Of a DNA stretch of 25,663 nucleotides, positions 13,381 through 20,230 are shown one piece after another. The position numbers and the translations under genes are program-made. Each line of letters starts with the position of its first letter. The first letter of the stretch is position 1. The notes under the pieces were generated by a model that searched no databases, was not told where the DNA came from, and worked only from the letters and a program-made list of their open reading frames with translations. This DNA comes from Kiritimatiellia bacterium (lineage in GTDB: Bacteria > Verrucomicrobiota > Kiritimatiellia > RFP12 > DVOR01), in assembly GCA_900771325.1 (NCBI GenBank), contig CAAGNN010000066.1, positions 1 through 25,663 of the forward strand, written 5' to 3'.

Positions 13381-13531
13381 TGCCGCCGACCTCGGCGGCG
13401 TTAGCATTCCGGCCTCTCTGCCTCTCCACCCCTTCCCCCGCCCGTCGCGGAACGCGCCGCGTCGCCCGTCCTGACGGCCGCCGTCCCCGGCGGCCTGCGT
13501 CCCCACCTGGGCCGCGAGGACGCGGCCCGTC
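13381..13531. repeat. Three GC-rich near-perfect palindromes
   Basis: GCCGCCGACCTCGGCGGC (near 13382), GGCCGCCGTCCCCGGCGGCC (near 13478) and GGGCCGCGAGGACGCGGCCC (near 13511) each fold with 8-base stems and 2-4 base loops. None is followed by a T-run. GTCGCGGAACGCGCC at 13444-13458 is the inverse of a block at about 2960, linking this part to island A. Confidence 0.65.
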
Positions 13532-13598
13532 AAAATAGGCACCCCTGCCGCGCCCTTCCCGCCACTTCGCCCCAGAGTCGCTTCGCACCCGGGCGAGT

Positions 13599-13659
13599 GG
13601 CCTGGCAGAGCAGGCCACTTAAAAACCTTTCACGCGCCGGAAGCGCACCTCACGGCGGC
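13599..13659. repeat. Hairpin module plus CACGCGCCGGAAGC block (copy 2)
   Basis: GGCCTGGCAGAGCAGGCC (13599-13616) is followed by the block also found at 3581-3616, in the same order and orientation. The pair is therefore a composite repeat present in islands A and C. Confidence 0.75.
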
Positions 13660-13678
13660 ACCACCGCCACTTTACGCT

Positions 13679-14727
13679 CACCCTTATCCCGGATTTTGTC
13701 AGGGAGAAGGGAAAGGGTGTGGGGGGGATGGATTAGCAGGAGAAGGTTGGGAGGAGTGGGGTTGGGTCGGGAGGTTTTTCTTTGCGGGGGCGTCCGGTAA
13801 TGTAGCGCGGGTGGGTTAGGGAGAGGAGAGTGCGGATGTTAGAGACAAGGGGGCGGAAGCGGAGGAGGACGGTTTGTTGGTTGTCCTTCATCAGTTTGAG
13901 GAGTTTGCAGGTTGCCTCGCTGCAATGGGGGAGGTGGTGAGCGAATTAGACGAACGCAAGTGTTGCAATGGCAATGAGATTTGTCAGACGACGAAAGGTG
14001 CGGACGCGGGCTTGTTCGATGGCGAAAGCGCCTTTGAGGTCTTGGAAGAGGACTTCAATTTGCCAGCGATTGTAGTAGGCGTTGGCGGCGAGGATGGCGG
14101 CCTTTGAGAAGGTCAAGACAGAGGGGCAGGGCGCGGCGTTGGAGGACAAGAGACGCGCATAAGATGTTGTGGCCCATAGTCGTTGTATCGCGAGAAGCGT
14201 TATATCCTTTTTCCATCCCTTCCATGCCCTCACCGCCGAACTCCTTGGAAATGTCGCTGGAATCAAGCGCGATAATCGTCTCTTTCCCCAAGTGCGACAT
14301 CGCATTCCGCCAGAGGTAGTCCCGGATAGGGGCCGCGAAGTCGTAGCGTGCTAGCCAGCCCGAAATGCGCTCTTGCATTCCTTTCAAGGAGGTGTGACCT
14401 CTCGGCAGTCCCTGCGCGAGGTCTCTAATAATTGGACTCCCCGCACTCACCGTGGCGCACATAAGCGTCTCAATGGCACACCGAAATGGCCGCGTTTGGA
14501 CACCGAAAACGTCATCAAGCAAGGCATTAACCGTGCGAAGAATGACCGCGTTTGCTATATTCGTGTTCGTAGGGAGTTCCTTTCGTTTGGCTTCAACCGC
14601 TATTGTAGCGGAAACTGAAAAGTCTCCCTACTCTTTTTTCCCCTTCCAAGATTTATTTTCCCCTACTGCCCATTGGCCTTTCCCCTGTTAGGGATAATTT
14701 ATCCCGGAAATTTCCGGGATAAGGGTG
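13679..14727 (-). mobile_element. IS4-type insertion sequence, defective
   Basis: About 1,049 bp bounded by inverted CACCCTTATCCCGGA ends (left tip 13679, right tip 14727). The trinucleotide GCT flanks both tips (13676-13678 and 14728-14730), which could be a short target duplication or chance. The left end folds into a hairpin around GGATTTTGTCA; the right end holds a 24-base perfect palindrome at 14699-14722. Inside is one broken transposase on the minus strand. The right tip lies 15 bases from the tRNA-Arg promoter. Confidence 0.72.
13733..14627 (-). pseudogene. IS4-family DDE transposase, frameshifted and internally deleted
   Basis: The first frame (open from 14627, stopped near 14055) reads LLDDVFGVQTRPFRCAIETL, QERISGWLARYDFAAPIRDY and IALDSSDISKEFGG, the last bearing the first catalytic Asp. 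After LCLDLLKG the sequence jumps into another frame (AILAANAYYNRWQIEVLFQD, LKG) that carries the YREK signature with the catalytic Glu. The segment that should hold the second Asp, normally over 100 residues, is gone. A TAA at 13946 then interrupts the second frame, although its sequence continues sensibly to a stop at 13733 and ends YITGRPRKEKPP, a usual IS4-type tail. At least three lesions make it inactive. The original start is unclear; TTG at 14522 is only one candidate. Confidence 0.88.
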
Positions 14728-14741
14728 GCTTCACAAACTGC

Positions 14742-14770
14742 TTGCGTTTGGGGGAGGGGTTTGCTATCAT
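14742..14770 (+). promoter_or_regulatory. Sigma70 promoter of tRNA-Arg
   Basis: TTGCGT (14742-14747), 17-base spacer and TATCAT (14765-14770) preceded by TGC. Initiation near 14777 puts the mature tRNA 5' end about 9 bases downstream. The IS right tip stops just short of this promoter. Confidence 0.6.
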
Positions 14771-14785
14771 TCCCCCGCTTTTCGT

Positions 14786-14862
14786 GCGATAGTAGCTCAA
14801 TTGGATAGAGCGTTGGCCTCCGAAGCCAAAGGTTGCGGGTTCGATTCCCGCCTTTCGCACCA
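14786..14862 (+). tRNA. tRNA-Arg (anticodon CCG)
   Basis: The cloverleaf is complete: acceptor GCGATAG/CTTTCGC, D-stem GCTC/GAGC, anticodon stem TTGGC/GCCAA with loop CTCCGAA (anticodon CCG, reading CGG), T-arm GCGGG TTCGATT CCCGC, and an encoded CCA end; 77 bases. The acceptor stem has one T-T mismatch at positions 5/68. A T-rich run directly after the CCA may help end transcription. The purH-like gene starts 27 bases later and could be read through from the same promoter. Confidence 0.95.
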
Positions 14863-14889
14863 TTTTTGTTTTCACGCCAGGAGTTGAAT

Positions 14890-16143
14890 ATGTCCGTTGA
14901 CCTGAAAGCCGCCTACAAGACCGTGATGGATGACCACTTCACCCCCACGCTGGAGATCTCCTTTGTCGATGGCGCGCAGCGTCAGACGTTAGTCTACGAG
15001 AAGGTGGCTTGGACGATTGATGGCGTGCGCAAGGGGTTGCGCTATGGCGAGAACCCGGGGCAGGAGGCGGCGATGTACCGCCTGGTCAATGGCAACCTGG
15101 TCTTGGGCGCGGTGCAGACGATTCAGCCCGGGCGCGCGTTGGTGACCGATGCCGAGCTGCTCCAGTTTGGCAAGCACCCCGGGAAGATTAATCTGACCGA
15201 CGCGGACAACGCGCTGAACATCCTGCGCTTCCTTTCGGCGACCCCCTGCGCGGTCATCGTCAAGCACAACAACCCCTGCGGTGTGGCCAAGGGTAGCACG
15301 ATTGCCGAGGCCTACGACCGCGCGAACAAGGCGGACCTCTTGGCGGCCTTCGGTGGCTGCATCGCCCTGAACCGCACGTGCGACAAGGAGACCGCCGAGC
15401 TCATCACCCGCAACTACGCCGAGGTGGTGGTGGCGCCGGACTTTACCGAGGATGCCCTGGCCCTCTTCGCCGCCAAAAAGAATCTCCGCGTGATGAAGAT
15501 TGCCGCGATGGAGCGCTTGGAGACTTACGCCACCGAGCGTTTCCTGGACTTCAAGAGTTTGATGGATGGCGGCCTGATTGCGCAGCTGAGCTTCCTGCCC
15601 GAGGCGCGTTCGGCCGATAAGCTGATGGTGCCGGAGGTGACGGACAAGGCCGGGGCGGTCCACCGTATTGCCCGCCAGCCCACCGCTCAGGAGCTCGATG
15701 ACCTCCTCTTCGGCTGGTTGGTGGAGAGCGGCGTGACCTCGAACTCGGTCCTCTTTGTGAAGGATGGCGTCACCGTCGGCATTGGCACCGGCGAGCAGGA
15801 CCGCGTGGGTGTGGCCGAGATTGCACGCGATAAGGCCTACCGCAAGTTGGCCGACCGCTACGCCCGCGAGACCTACTCGACGCCCTACAACGAACTGAAC
15901 GACCCGGTCAAACAGGCGGCCTGCGATGCCTTTGCCAAGGAGACGAATGGCGGGCTCAAGGGCTCGGCGATGGTCTCCGATGCCTTCTTCCCCTTCCGCG
16001 ATGGCGCGGAGGTGGGCATTCGCGAGGGCGTTACCGCCATTATCCAGCCTGGCGGTGCCATCCGCGATTGGGATGTGATCGACTGCTGCAACGAGCACAA
16101 TGTGGCGATGGTCTTCACCGGCCAGCGCAGCTTCAAGCACTAA
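14890..16143 (+). CDS. purH: AICAR transformylase, stand-alone PurH C-terminal-type protein
   Basis: The 417-residue protein matches the AICAR formyltransferase part of PurH, which formylates AICAR with 10-formyl-THF in the ninth step of purine synthesis. Signs are RYGENPGQEAAMYR (51-64), the catalytic KHNNPCG (125-131, with the Lys-His pair), DLLAAFGGCIALNR, VVVAPDFTEDAL and the C-terminal GGAIRDWDVIDCCNEHNVAM followed by VFTGQRSFKH. The N-terminal MGS-like IMP cyclohydrolase domain of bifunctional PurH (about 200 residues) is missing; residues 1-48 are an unrelated short lead. IMP cyclisation must be done elsewhere. AGGAG precedes the ATG at 14890, supporting this start over an upstream frame that passes through the tRNA. 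The lipoprotein gene follows after 17 bases. Confidence 0.9.
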   Translation: MSVDLKAAYKTVMDDHFTPTLEISFVDGAQRQTLVYEKVAWTIDGVRKGLRYGENPGQEAAMYRLVNGNLVLGAVQTIQPGRALVTDAELLQFGKHPGKINLTDADNALNILRFLSATPCAVIVKHNNPCGVAKGSTIAEAYDRANKADLLAAFGGCIALNRTCDKETAELITRNYAEVVVAPDFTEDALALFAAKKNLRVMKIAAMERLETYATERFLDFKSLMDGGLIAQLSFLPEARSADKLMVPEVTDKAGAVHRIARQPTAQELDDLLFGWLVESGVTSNSVLFVKDGVTVGIGTGEQDRVGVAEIARDKAYRKLADRYARETYSTPYNELNDPVKQAACDAFAKETNGGLKGSAMVSDAFFPFRDGAEVGIREGVTAIIQPGGAIRDWDVIDCCNEHNVAMVFTGQRSFKH

Positions 16144-16160
16144 GCGCGGGGAGCACGGCA

Positions 16161-16772
16161 ATGCGGCAGGGCAACTTCTTCCGATGGGCGGCGCGCGGCG
16201 CCCTTTGCGCGGCCGTTGCGGCCTTCTTGGGCTGCGCGAACACCCTGGAGCGTTATGCCGATGAAGAGGCCCTGACCATCCAGCAGCCGGCCGCGCAGAC
16301 GCAGTCTTTTGACATCCCCAAGCGCTTCTTCGATGAGATGCTCGCCCAAAAGTGGCAGCACAGTGGCATTGGCATTATCAACGACCAGGCCACCTTCTTG
16401 AAGATGTGGAACCTCTATAGCATCGAGCGCACCGCCCTGCCCCCTTCCATCGACTTCGACACCTACGCCCTCCTCTTCGTCTACGACCCGGTCTACTACA
16501 ACCTCGTCTCCATTCGCGGTCTGAACGTCTGGCGCGGCATCGCCAACCCCATCGTCGAGCGGACGAACTGGACCTTGAGCATCGAGGGCGATAAGAAGAT
16601 GCGCGAGATACGCCAGCAGGAGGGGCAGACGCTGCCCGAGCCGAAGGTCAATGTGGCCTTCCTGCAAATCCCGCGCAACTGCCCGGGCAAGCCTGGCGTG
16701 ACGGCAGTCTTGGTTGAGGGCCGCGAGCAGCCCGAAGAGAGCCTGGTCATTCCCGTGCCCGCCGGGGAGTAA
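16161..16772 (+). CDS. Putative lipoprotein of unknown function
   Basis: The 203-residue protein has a type II signal peptide: MRQGNFFRWAARGALCAAVA followed by AFLGC, where LGC fits a lipobox with the Cys near residue 25 as lipidation site. The mature part is a small mixed alpha/beta domain with IDFDTYALLFVYDPVYYNLV in the middle and a protease-inhibitor-like ending (EPKVNVAFLQIPRNCPG), but I do not recognise a family. No transmembrane segment is seen after the signal. The ATG is 17 bases after the purH stop, and the next gene begins 1 base after its TAA, so it is probably co-transcribed with both. Function unknown; an envelope location is expected. Confidence 0.75.
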   Translation: MRQGNFFRWAARGALCAAVAAFLGCANTLERYADEEALTIQQPAAQTQSFDIPKRFFDEMLAQKWQHSGIGIINDQATFLKMWNLYSIERTALPPSIDFDTYALLFVYDPVYYNLVSIRGLNVWRGIANPIVERTNWTLSIEGDKKMREIRQQEGQTLPEPKVNVAFLQIPRNCPGKPGVTAVLVEGREQPEESLVIPVPAGE

Positions 16773-16773
16773 G

Positions 16774-17493
16774 ATGCACCGTCAGCTGACCTTCGCCCAA
16801 GCCTGCGCCCACCTGCGCATTCCCGAGCAGGTTTTGCGCGATGCGGTCAAGTATGGCGAAGTGCCCTGCCGCCGCCAGGGGCAAGAGGCCGTCTTCGATG
16901 CCGATGAGCTCGATGCCTGGGGTTCGCGCCGTATTTTGGGCCTCAAGCAGAAGGAACTGCTCCCCGAGCACACCGCCTCCACCCGGCAGGAGGCCAAGAC
17001 CTTCGCCGAAGACCTCCTCCTCCCGCAACTGCTCAAGCCAGCCTATGTGGAGCTCGACTTCACCGCCAAGACCCGCAAGAGCGTCTTGCACGACCTGGTG
17101 GATATGGCCGAAGGGCTGGAATTGCTCTACAACCCGGCCGACCTCTTTGAGCAGCTGGAAGCGCGCGAGGCCTTCTCCTCCACGGCCCTCCCCGGCGGCA
17201 TTGCCTTGCCGCACCCGCACCACCAGGATCCCTATCTCATCGCCGAGCCCTTTATGCTCATCGCCCGCGCCCGCAAGCCGGTCTGGTTCGGCGCGGAAGA
17301 CGACGCGGCCACCGACCTCTTCTGCCTCATCTGCTGCGGCGAAAATATGCGCCACCTCCACGTCTTGGCGCGGCTGTGCATGATGATCCGCGAGACGGCC
17401 TTCCTCTCCATCCTGCGCGAGGCCGAGAGTCCCGAAGACCTGGTCGAGGCCGCCTTCGCCGCCGAACTCGCTCTCCTCAAGACCCTGCGCTAA
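16774..17493 (+). CDS. Excisionase-type HTH / PTS EIIA (PtsN-like) fusion protein
   Basis: The 239-residue protein has two domains. Residues 1-52 form a small winged helix-turn-helix of the MerR/excisionase type (LTFAQACAHLRIPEQVLRDA, VPCRRQGQEAVFDADELDAW). Residues about 85-238 are a type-2 PTS EIIA domain, related to PtsN/fructose IIA, with the phosphorylatable His in GGIALPHPHH (H147, by alignment to GxAIPH) and LFCLICCGENMRHLHVLARL downstream. In this architecture phosphorylation of EIIA may control DNA or target binding, a regulatory rather than sugar-transport role; this is inferred. The start follows the lipoprotein TAA by one base. Its 3' end overlaps the convergent TetR gene by 17 bases. 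Confidence 0.85.
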   Translation: MHRQLTFAQACAHLRIPEQVLRDAVKYGEVPCRRQGQEAVFDADELDAWGSRRILGLKQKELLPEHTASTRQEAKTFAEDLLLPQLLKPAYVELDFTAKTRKSVLHDLVDMAEGLELLYNPADLFEQLEAREAFSSTALPGGIALPHPHHQDPYLIAEPFMLIARARKPVWFGAEDDAATDLFCLICCGENMRHLHVLARLCMMIRETAFLSILREAESPEDLVEAAFAAELALLKTLR

Positions 17494-18115
17494 GCGCCCC
17501 GGCCTCTGGCTCGGCAATGACCGCCGCATAGACGGCGATGAACCAGTGTGCAAGCGATTCCGAGGGGCAATCCAGGTGCCCGCGCAGCCACCAACGCACC
17601 ATCTCCAAGAAGGAGCCGGCCAGCGTGTTCAACAAGAAGTCACGCGGCGGCGCGGGCGAGAGCGTCGGCGCAGCACGCAAGAGGCCGCGCGCAAAGAGCC
17701 CCTCCAGGTGGCGGCGGAACTCGCGCAGGAAGAGCGTCCCGCCGGCCTCGGTGAAGAGAATGGCCAGGCGAGCGTGGTTGTCTTTGAGATGGCAGAGGAT
17801 GTGGCAGAGCGCGCACTCGAAGCCGGGATGGTCGTGGGCCCGGCAGACGCCTTGCGCCAGACAGGCGGTGCAGGTGCCGTGCGTGTGCCCGGCACGCTCC
17901 CCGGAGGGCGCGAAGATGTGCCCCAGCAATTCGGCACAAAGCTGCCGCGCCACATCCTCCTTCGTCCGGAAGTGGGCATAGAAGGTGCTCCGGCCGATAT
18001 TCGCCTCGTCCAGCAGCTCCTGCACCGAGAGCTCGGCAAAGTGCTTCTTCTCCAATAGGCGGTTAAGGGCCGAGAAGAGGGCCTCCCGCGTTCGTTCCTG
18101 GCGTCGATCCATCAT
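17477..18115 (-). CDS. TetR-family regulator with Cys/His-rich metal-binding-like insert
   Basis: The 212-residue protein has an N-terminal TetR HTH (TREALFSALNRLLEKKHFAE, LSVQELLDEANIGRSTFYAH, then FRTKEDV; HTH about 28-50) and a variable ligand domain. Residues 77-114 are exceptional: HTHGTCTACLAQGVC and HDHPGFECALCHILCHLKDN hold six cysteines (82, 85, 91, 101, 104, 108) and seven histidines, a dense potential metal site. The gene is divergent from a P1B heavy-metal ATPase, and inverted repeats with GAAC/GTTC half-sites lie between them, so it is probably a metal-responsive repressor of the pump. The metal cannot be named. The start could also be the second Met (18112). Its 3' end overlaps the EIIA gene tail. 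Confidence 0.85.
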   Translation of the reverse strand: MMDRRQERTREALFSALNRLLEKKHFAELSVQELLDEANIGRSTFYAHFRTKEDVARQLCAELLGHIFAPSGERAGHTHGTCTACLAQGVCRAHDHPGFECALCHILCHLKDNHARLAILFTEAGGTLFLREFRRHLEGLFARGLLRAAPTLSPAPPRDFLLNTLAGSFLEMVRWWLRGHLDCPSESLAHWFIAVYAAVIAEPEAGALSAGS

Positions 18116-18144
18116 CCTGTCTTCCCGAACAAAACCGCGTCTTC

Positions 18145-18160
18145 TGTTCGATAGCGAACA
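18145..18160. promoter_or_regulatory. Operator-like inverted repeat 1 (TGTTCG-N4-CGAACA)
   Basis: A perfect 6-base inverted repeat with a 4-base centre, TGTTCGATAGCGAACA, lies 19 bases before the -35 of the ATPase and about 30 bases before the regulator gene. It shares AGCGAACA with the site at 18224. Confidence 0.6.
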
Positions 18161-18178
18161 ACTTGCCGCGCTTTGCCC

Positions 18179-18208
18179 TTGTGTCGAGACATCGGTCTTG
18201 GCTATACT
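18179..18208 (+). promoter_or_regulatory. Sigma70 promoter of the metal ATPase gene
   Basis: TTGTGT (18179-18184), an 18-base spacer and TATACT (18203-18208). It lies between the two inverted repeats, with the second just downstream of the -10, a normal arrangement for repression. Confidence 0.6.
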
Positions 18209-18213
18209 GCCTC

Positions 18214-18239
18214 CCGAACAAACCGTTCAGAAGCGAACA
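18214..18239. promoter_or_regulatory. Operator-like inverted repeat 2 (GTTC-N6-GAAC)
   Basis: CGTTCAGAAGCGAACA (18224-18239) aligns with site 1 at 11 of 16 bases and covers about +8 to +23 of the ATPase transcript. It is preceded by CCCGAACAAAC, and nearly the same CCCGAACAAAAC occurs at 18124, so GAAC half-sites cluster across the whole 157-base divergent region. Confidence 0.55.
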
Positions 18240-18272
18240 CAGCATACACCAACTGAAAGGGAAAGGTCAACA

Positions 18273-20189
18273 ATGTCCCGCACGCTCTCACTCGACCGGC
18301 TCTGGGAGGCACTTGAAAGTCCGCGCGCAACCCTGCTCTCGGGGCTCTGCTTGGCGGCCGCCTTTGCGCTACTCTACACGCCTCTCTCGCCGTGGCTCTC
18401 CCCGGCCTGGGTCAGCGTTCTGCTCTCGGGGGCCCCCATTGTCCGTAGTGCCTGGCAAGCGCTTGCCCAAAAGCGCATCACCTCGGCCCTGCTCATCTCC
18501 ACAGCGATGGCGGCCTCCCTGGCGCTGGGCGAGGTCTTTGCCGCCGGCGAGATTGCCTTCATTATGGCCCTGGGCGAACTCCTCGAAGCGCGCACTGTCG
18601 CCCGTGCCCGGCGCGGCCTGGGCGACCTCCTGGCCCTTCAACCGCCATTGGCCCGACGGCTGACCGCCTCTGGAGCAGAGGAACTCGTCCCCCCGGAGGC
18701 CCTCCGCCCCGGCGACTGCCTGCGCGTCCACCCCGGCGAGCGTCTCCCAGCCGACGGCACGCTCTTGGAAGGGCACGCGGCCATCGACCAAGCCCCGCTT
18801 ACTGGCGAGAGTCTCCCCGTCGACAAGGCTCCCGGTGATCCCCTCTTCTGCGGCACGCTCAACACCTTCGGCTCTTTCACCTGCCGCGTCACCTCCGCCG
18901 GCGAAGGCACCCAACTCCACCGCCTCATTGCCCTCTTGCGCGAGGCCGAAAACCACCCCGCCCCCATCCAGCGTCTGGCCGACCGTTGGGCCGCGCGCAT
19001 CGTCCCCGCTGCTATGGCCTTGGCCATCATCGGCGCGCTGGCCTGCCTCGCCCTCGGTTGCCCGCCGCTCGAAGCGCTCCGTCGCGGCGTGACGGTCCTG
19101 GTCGTCTTCTGCCCCTGTGCGCTGGCTCTGGCGACCCCGACCGCCATCGTCGCGGCCATCGGCCTCGCAGCCCGCCACGGCCTCCTCATCCGCAGCGGTG
19201 CCGCGCTTGAAGCCCTGGCCACAGTCCGCGACCTCGCCTTCGACAAGACCGGCACCCTCACCGCCGGCCGTCTCACCCTCACCGATTGCCTTCCCGCCTC
19301 TCCGAGTCTCTCCCCAGGCGCCCTTCTCGCCCGCGCGGCCTCCCTCGAAGCTCCGAGCGAGCACCCTCTGGCCAAGGCCCTCCTCGCCGCCGCCGAGGCC
19401 CGCAATCTCCCCCGCGCCCCCATCGCCAATTTCCAAGCCCTGCCCGGACGCGGCCTCTTAGCCACCTGCGAATGCCTCCTCTGCCGCTGCGGGTCGCCAC
19501 GCTGGTTCGCTGAAGCGGCCATTCCCCTCCCACCGACCCTCGCTCAAGCCCTCGCCCGCTGCCAACGCGAAGGCAAGGCCACCCTCCTGGTGGCCGAAGG
19601 TGAACCGCCGCGCGTCTGCGGCCTCCTCGCCCTAGCCGACACCCCGCGCCCCGAAGCGCCCGCCCTGCTGGCGGCCTTGAAGGCACGCGGTCTGCGCACC
19701 CACCTCCTCTCGGGCGACTCCGCCCCCGCCGCCAACACCCTCGCGAGCACCCTCGGACTCGATGCCCTGCGTGCCGAGTGCCGTCCCGAAGACAAGGTGG
19801 CTTACCTCGCCGACCTGCGCGCCCAAAACCGCCCCGTGGCAATGGTTGGAGATGGCCTCAACGATGCCCCGGCCCTCAAAACCGCCACCGTCGGCATCGC
19901 AATGGGCTCCTCGGCCACCGACCTCACCCGTGCCGCCGCCGACATCACCCTGATGCACGATCGGCTGGAGCGACTCCCCTATCTTCTCGACCTCGCGCGC
20001 GTCACCACCGCCACCATCCGCCTCAACCTCGCCGCCTCCCTCCTCATCAACCTTATCGCCGTCACCCTTTCCCTCGCCGGTCTCCTCACGCCCGTCAGCG
20101 GCGCCCTGGTCCATAACCTCGGCTCACTGATTGTCATCCTCAACGCCGCCTGCCTCGGCACCCACCGCGCTCTGCGCCAGACTCCCTAG
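18273..20189 (+). CDS. P1B-type heavy-metal-transporting ATPase
   Basis: The 638-residue inner-membrane pump expels a transition metal using ATP. It has the actuator TGES (177-180), the membrane CPC metal motif (C280-P-C282), the phosphorylation site DKTGT (324-328), the P1B-specific SEHPLAKA (His-Pro 364-365) and GDGLNDAPAL (526 on). There is no N-terminal HMA metal-binding domain. The last helix reads ALVHNLGSLIVILNAACLG, unlike the SS motif of Cu+ pumps or the DxG of Zn/Cd pumps, so the metal is uncertain. Residues 399-406 (CECLLCRC) place four cysteines in the nucleotide-binding domain, where other members normally have a short beta-hairpin before GSPRW. The ATG at 18273 follows AAAGG. 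Divergent from a Cys/His-rich TetR. Confidence 0.93.
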   Translation: MSRTLSLDRLWEALESPRATLLSGLCLAAAFALLYTPLSPWLSPAWVSVLLSGAPIVRSAWQALAQKRITSALLISTAMAASLALGEVFAAGEIAFIMALGELLEARTVARARRGLGDLLALQPPLARRLTASGAEELVPPEALRPGDCLRVHPGERLPADGTLLEGHAAIDQAPLTGESLPVDKAPGDPLFCGTLNTFGSFTCRVTSAGEGTQLHRLIALLREAENHPAPIQRLADRWAARIVPAAMALAIIGALACLALGCPPLEALRRGVTVLVVFCPCALALATPTAIVAAIGLAARHGLLIRSGAALEALATVRDLAFDKTGTLTAGRLTLTDCLPASPSLSPGALLARAASLEAPSEHPLAKALLAAAEARNLPRAPIANFQALPGRGLLATCECLLCRCGSPRWFAEAAIPLPPTLAQALARCQREGKATLLVAEGEPPRVCGLLALADTPRPEAPALLAALKARGLRTHLLSGDSAPAANTLASTLGLDALRAECRPEDKVAYLADLRAQNRPVAMVGDGLNDAPALKTATVGIAMGSSATDLTRAAADITLMHDRLERLPYLLDLARVTTATIRLNLAASLLINLIAVTLSLAGLLTPVSGALVHNLGSLIVILNAACLGTHRALRQTP

Positions 20190-20197
20190 AAAGCAAG

Positions 20198-20220
20198 ACG
20201 CGCGACCAAGGCCGCGCGTC
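20198..20220. terminator. Hairpin between the convergent ATPase and tlpA genes
   Basis: GACGCGCG and CGCGCGTC form an 8-base-pair stem around a 7-base loop, 8 bases after the ATPase stop and 10 bases before the tlpA stop. Neither side has a clear T-run, so it may act as a weak bidirectional terminator or an mRNA 3' protecting structure. Confidence 0.5.
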
Positions 20221-20230
20221 GGTGTCTAGA

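Noticed and set aside
14989..16161. 390-residue open frame on the minus strand
   Set aside because: It is antisense to the purH-type gene. GC-rich third positions keep this frame open.
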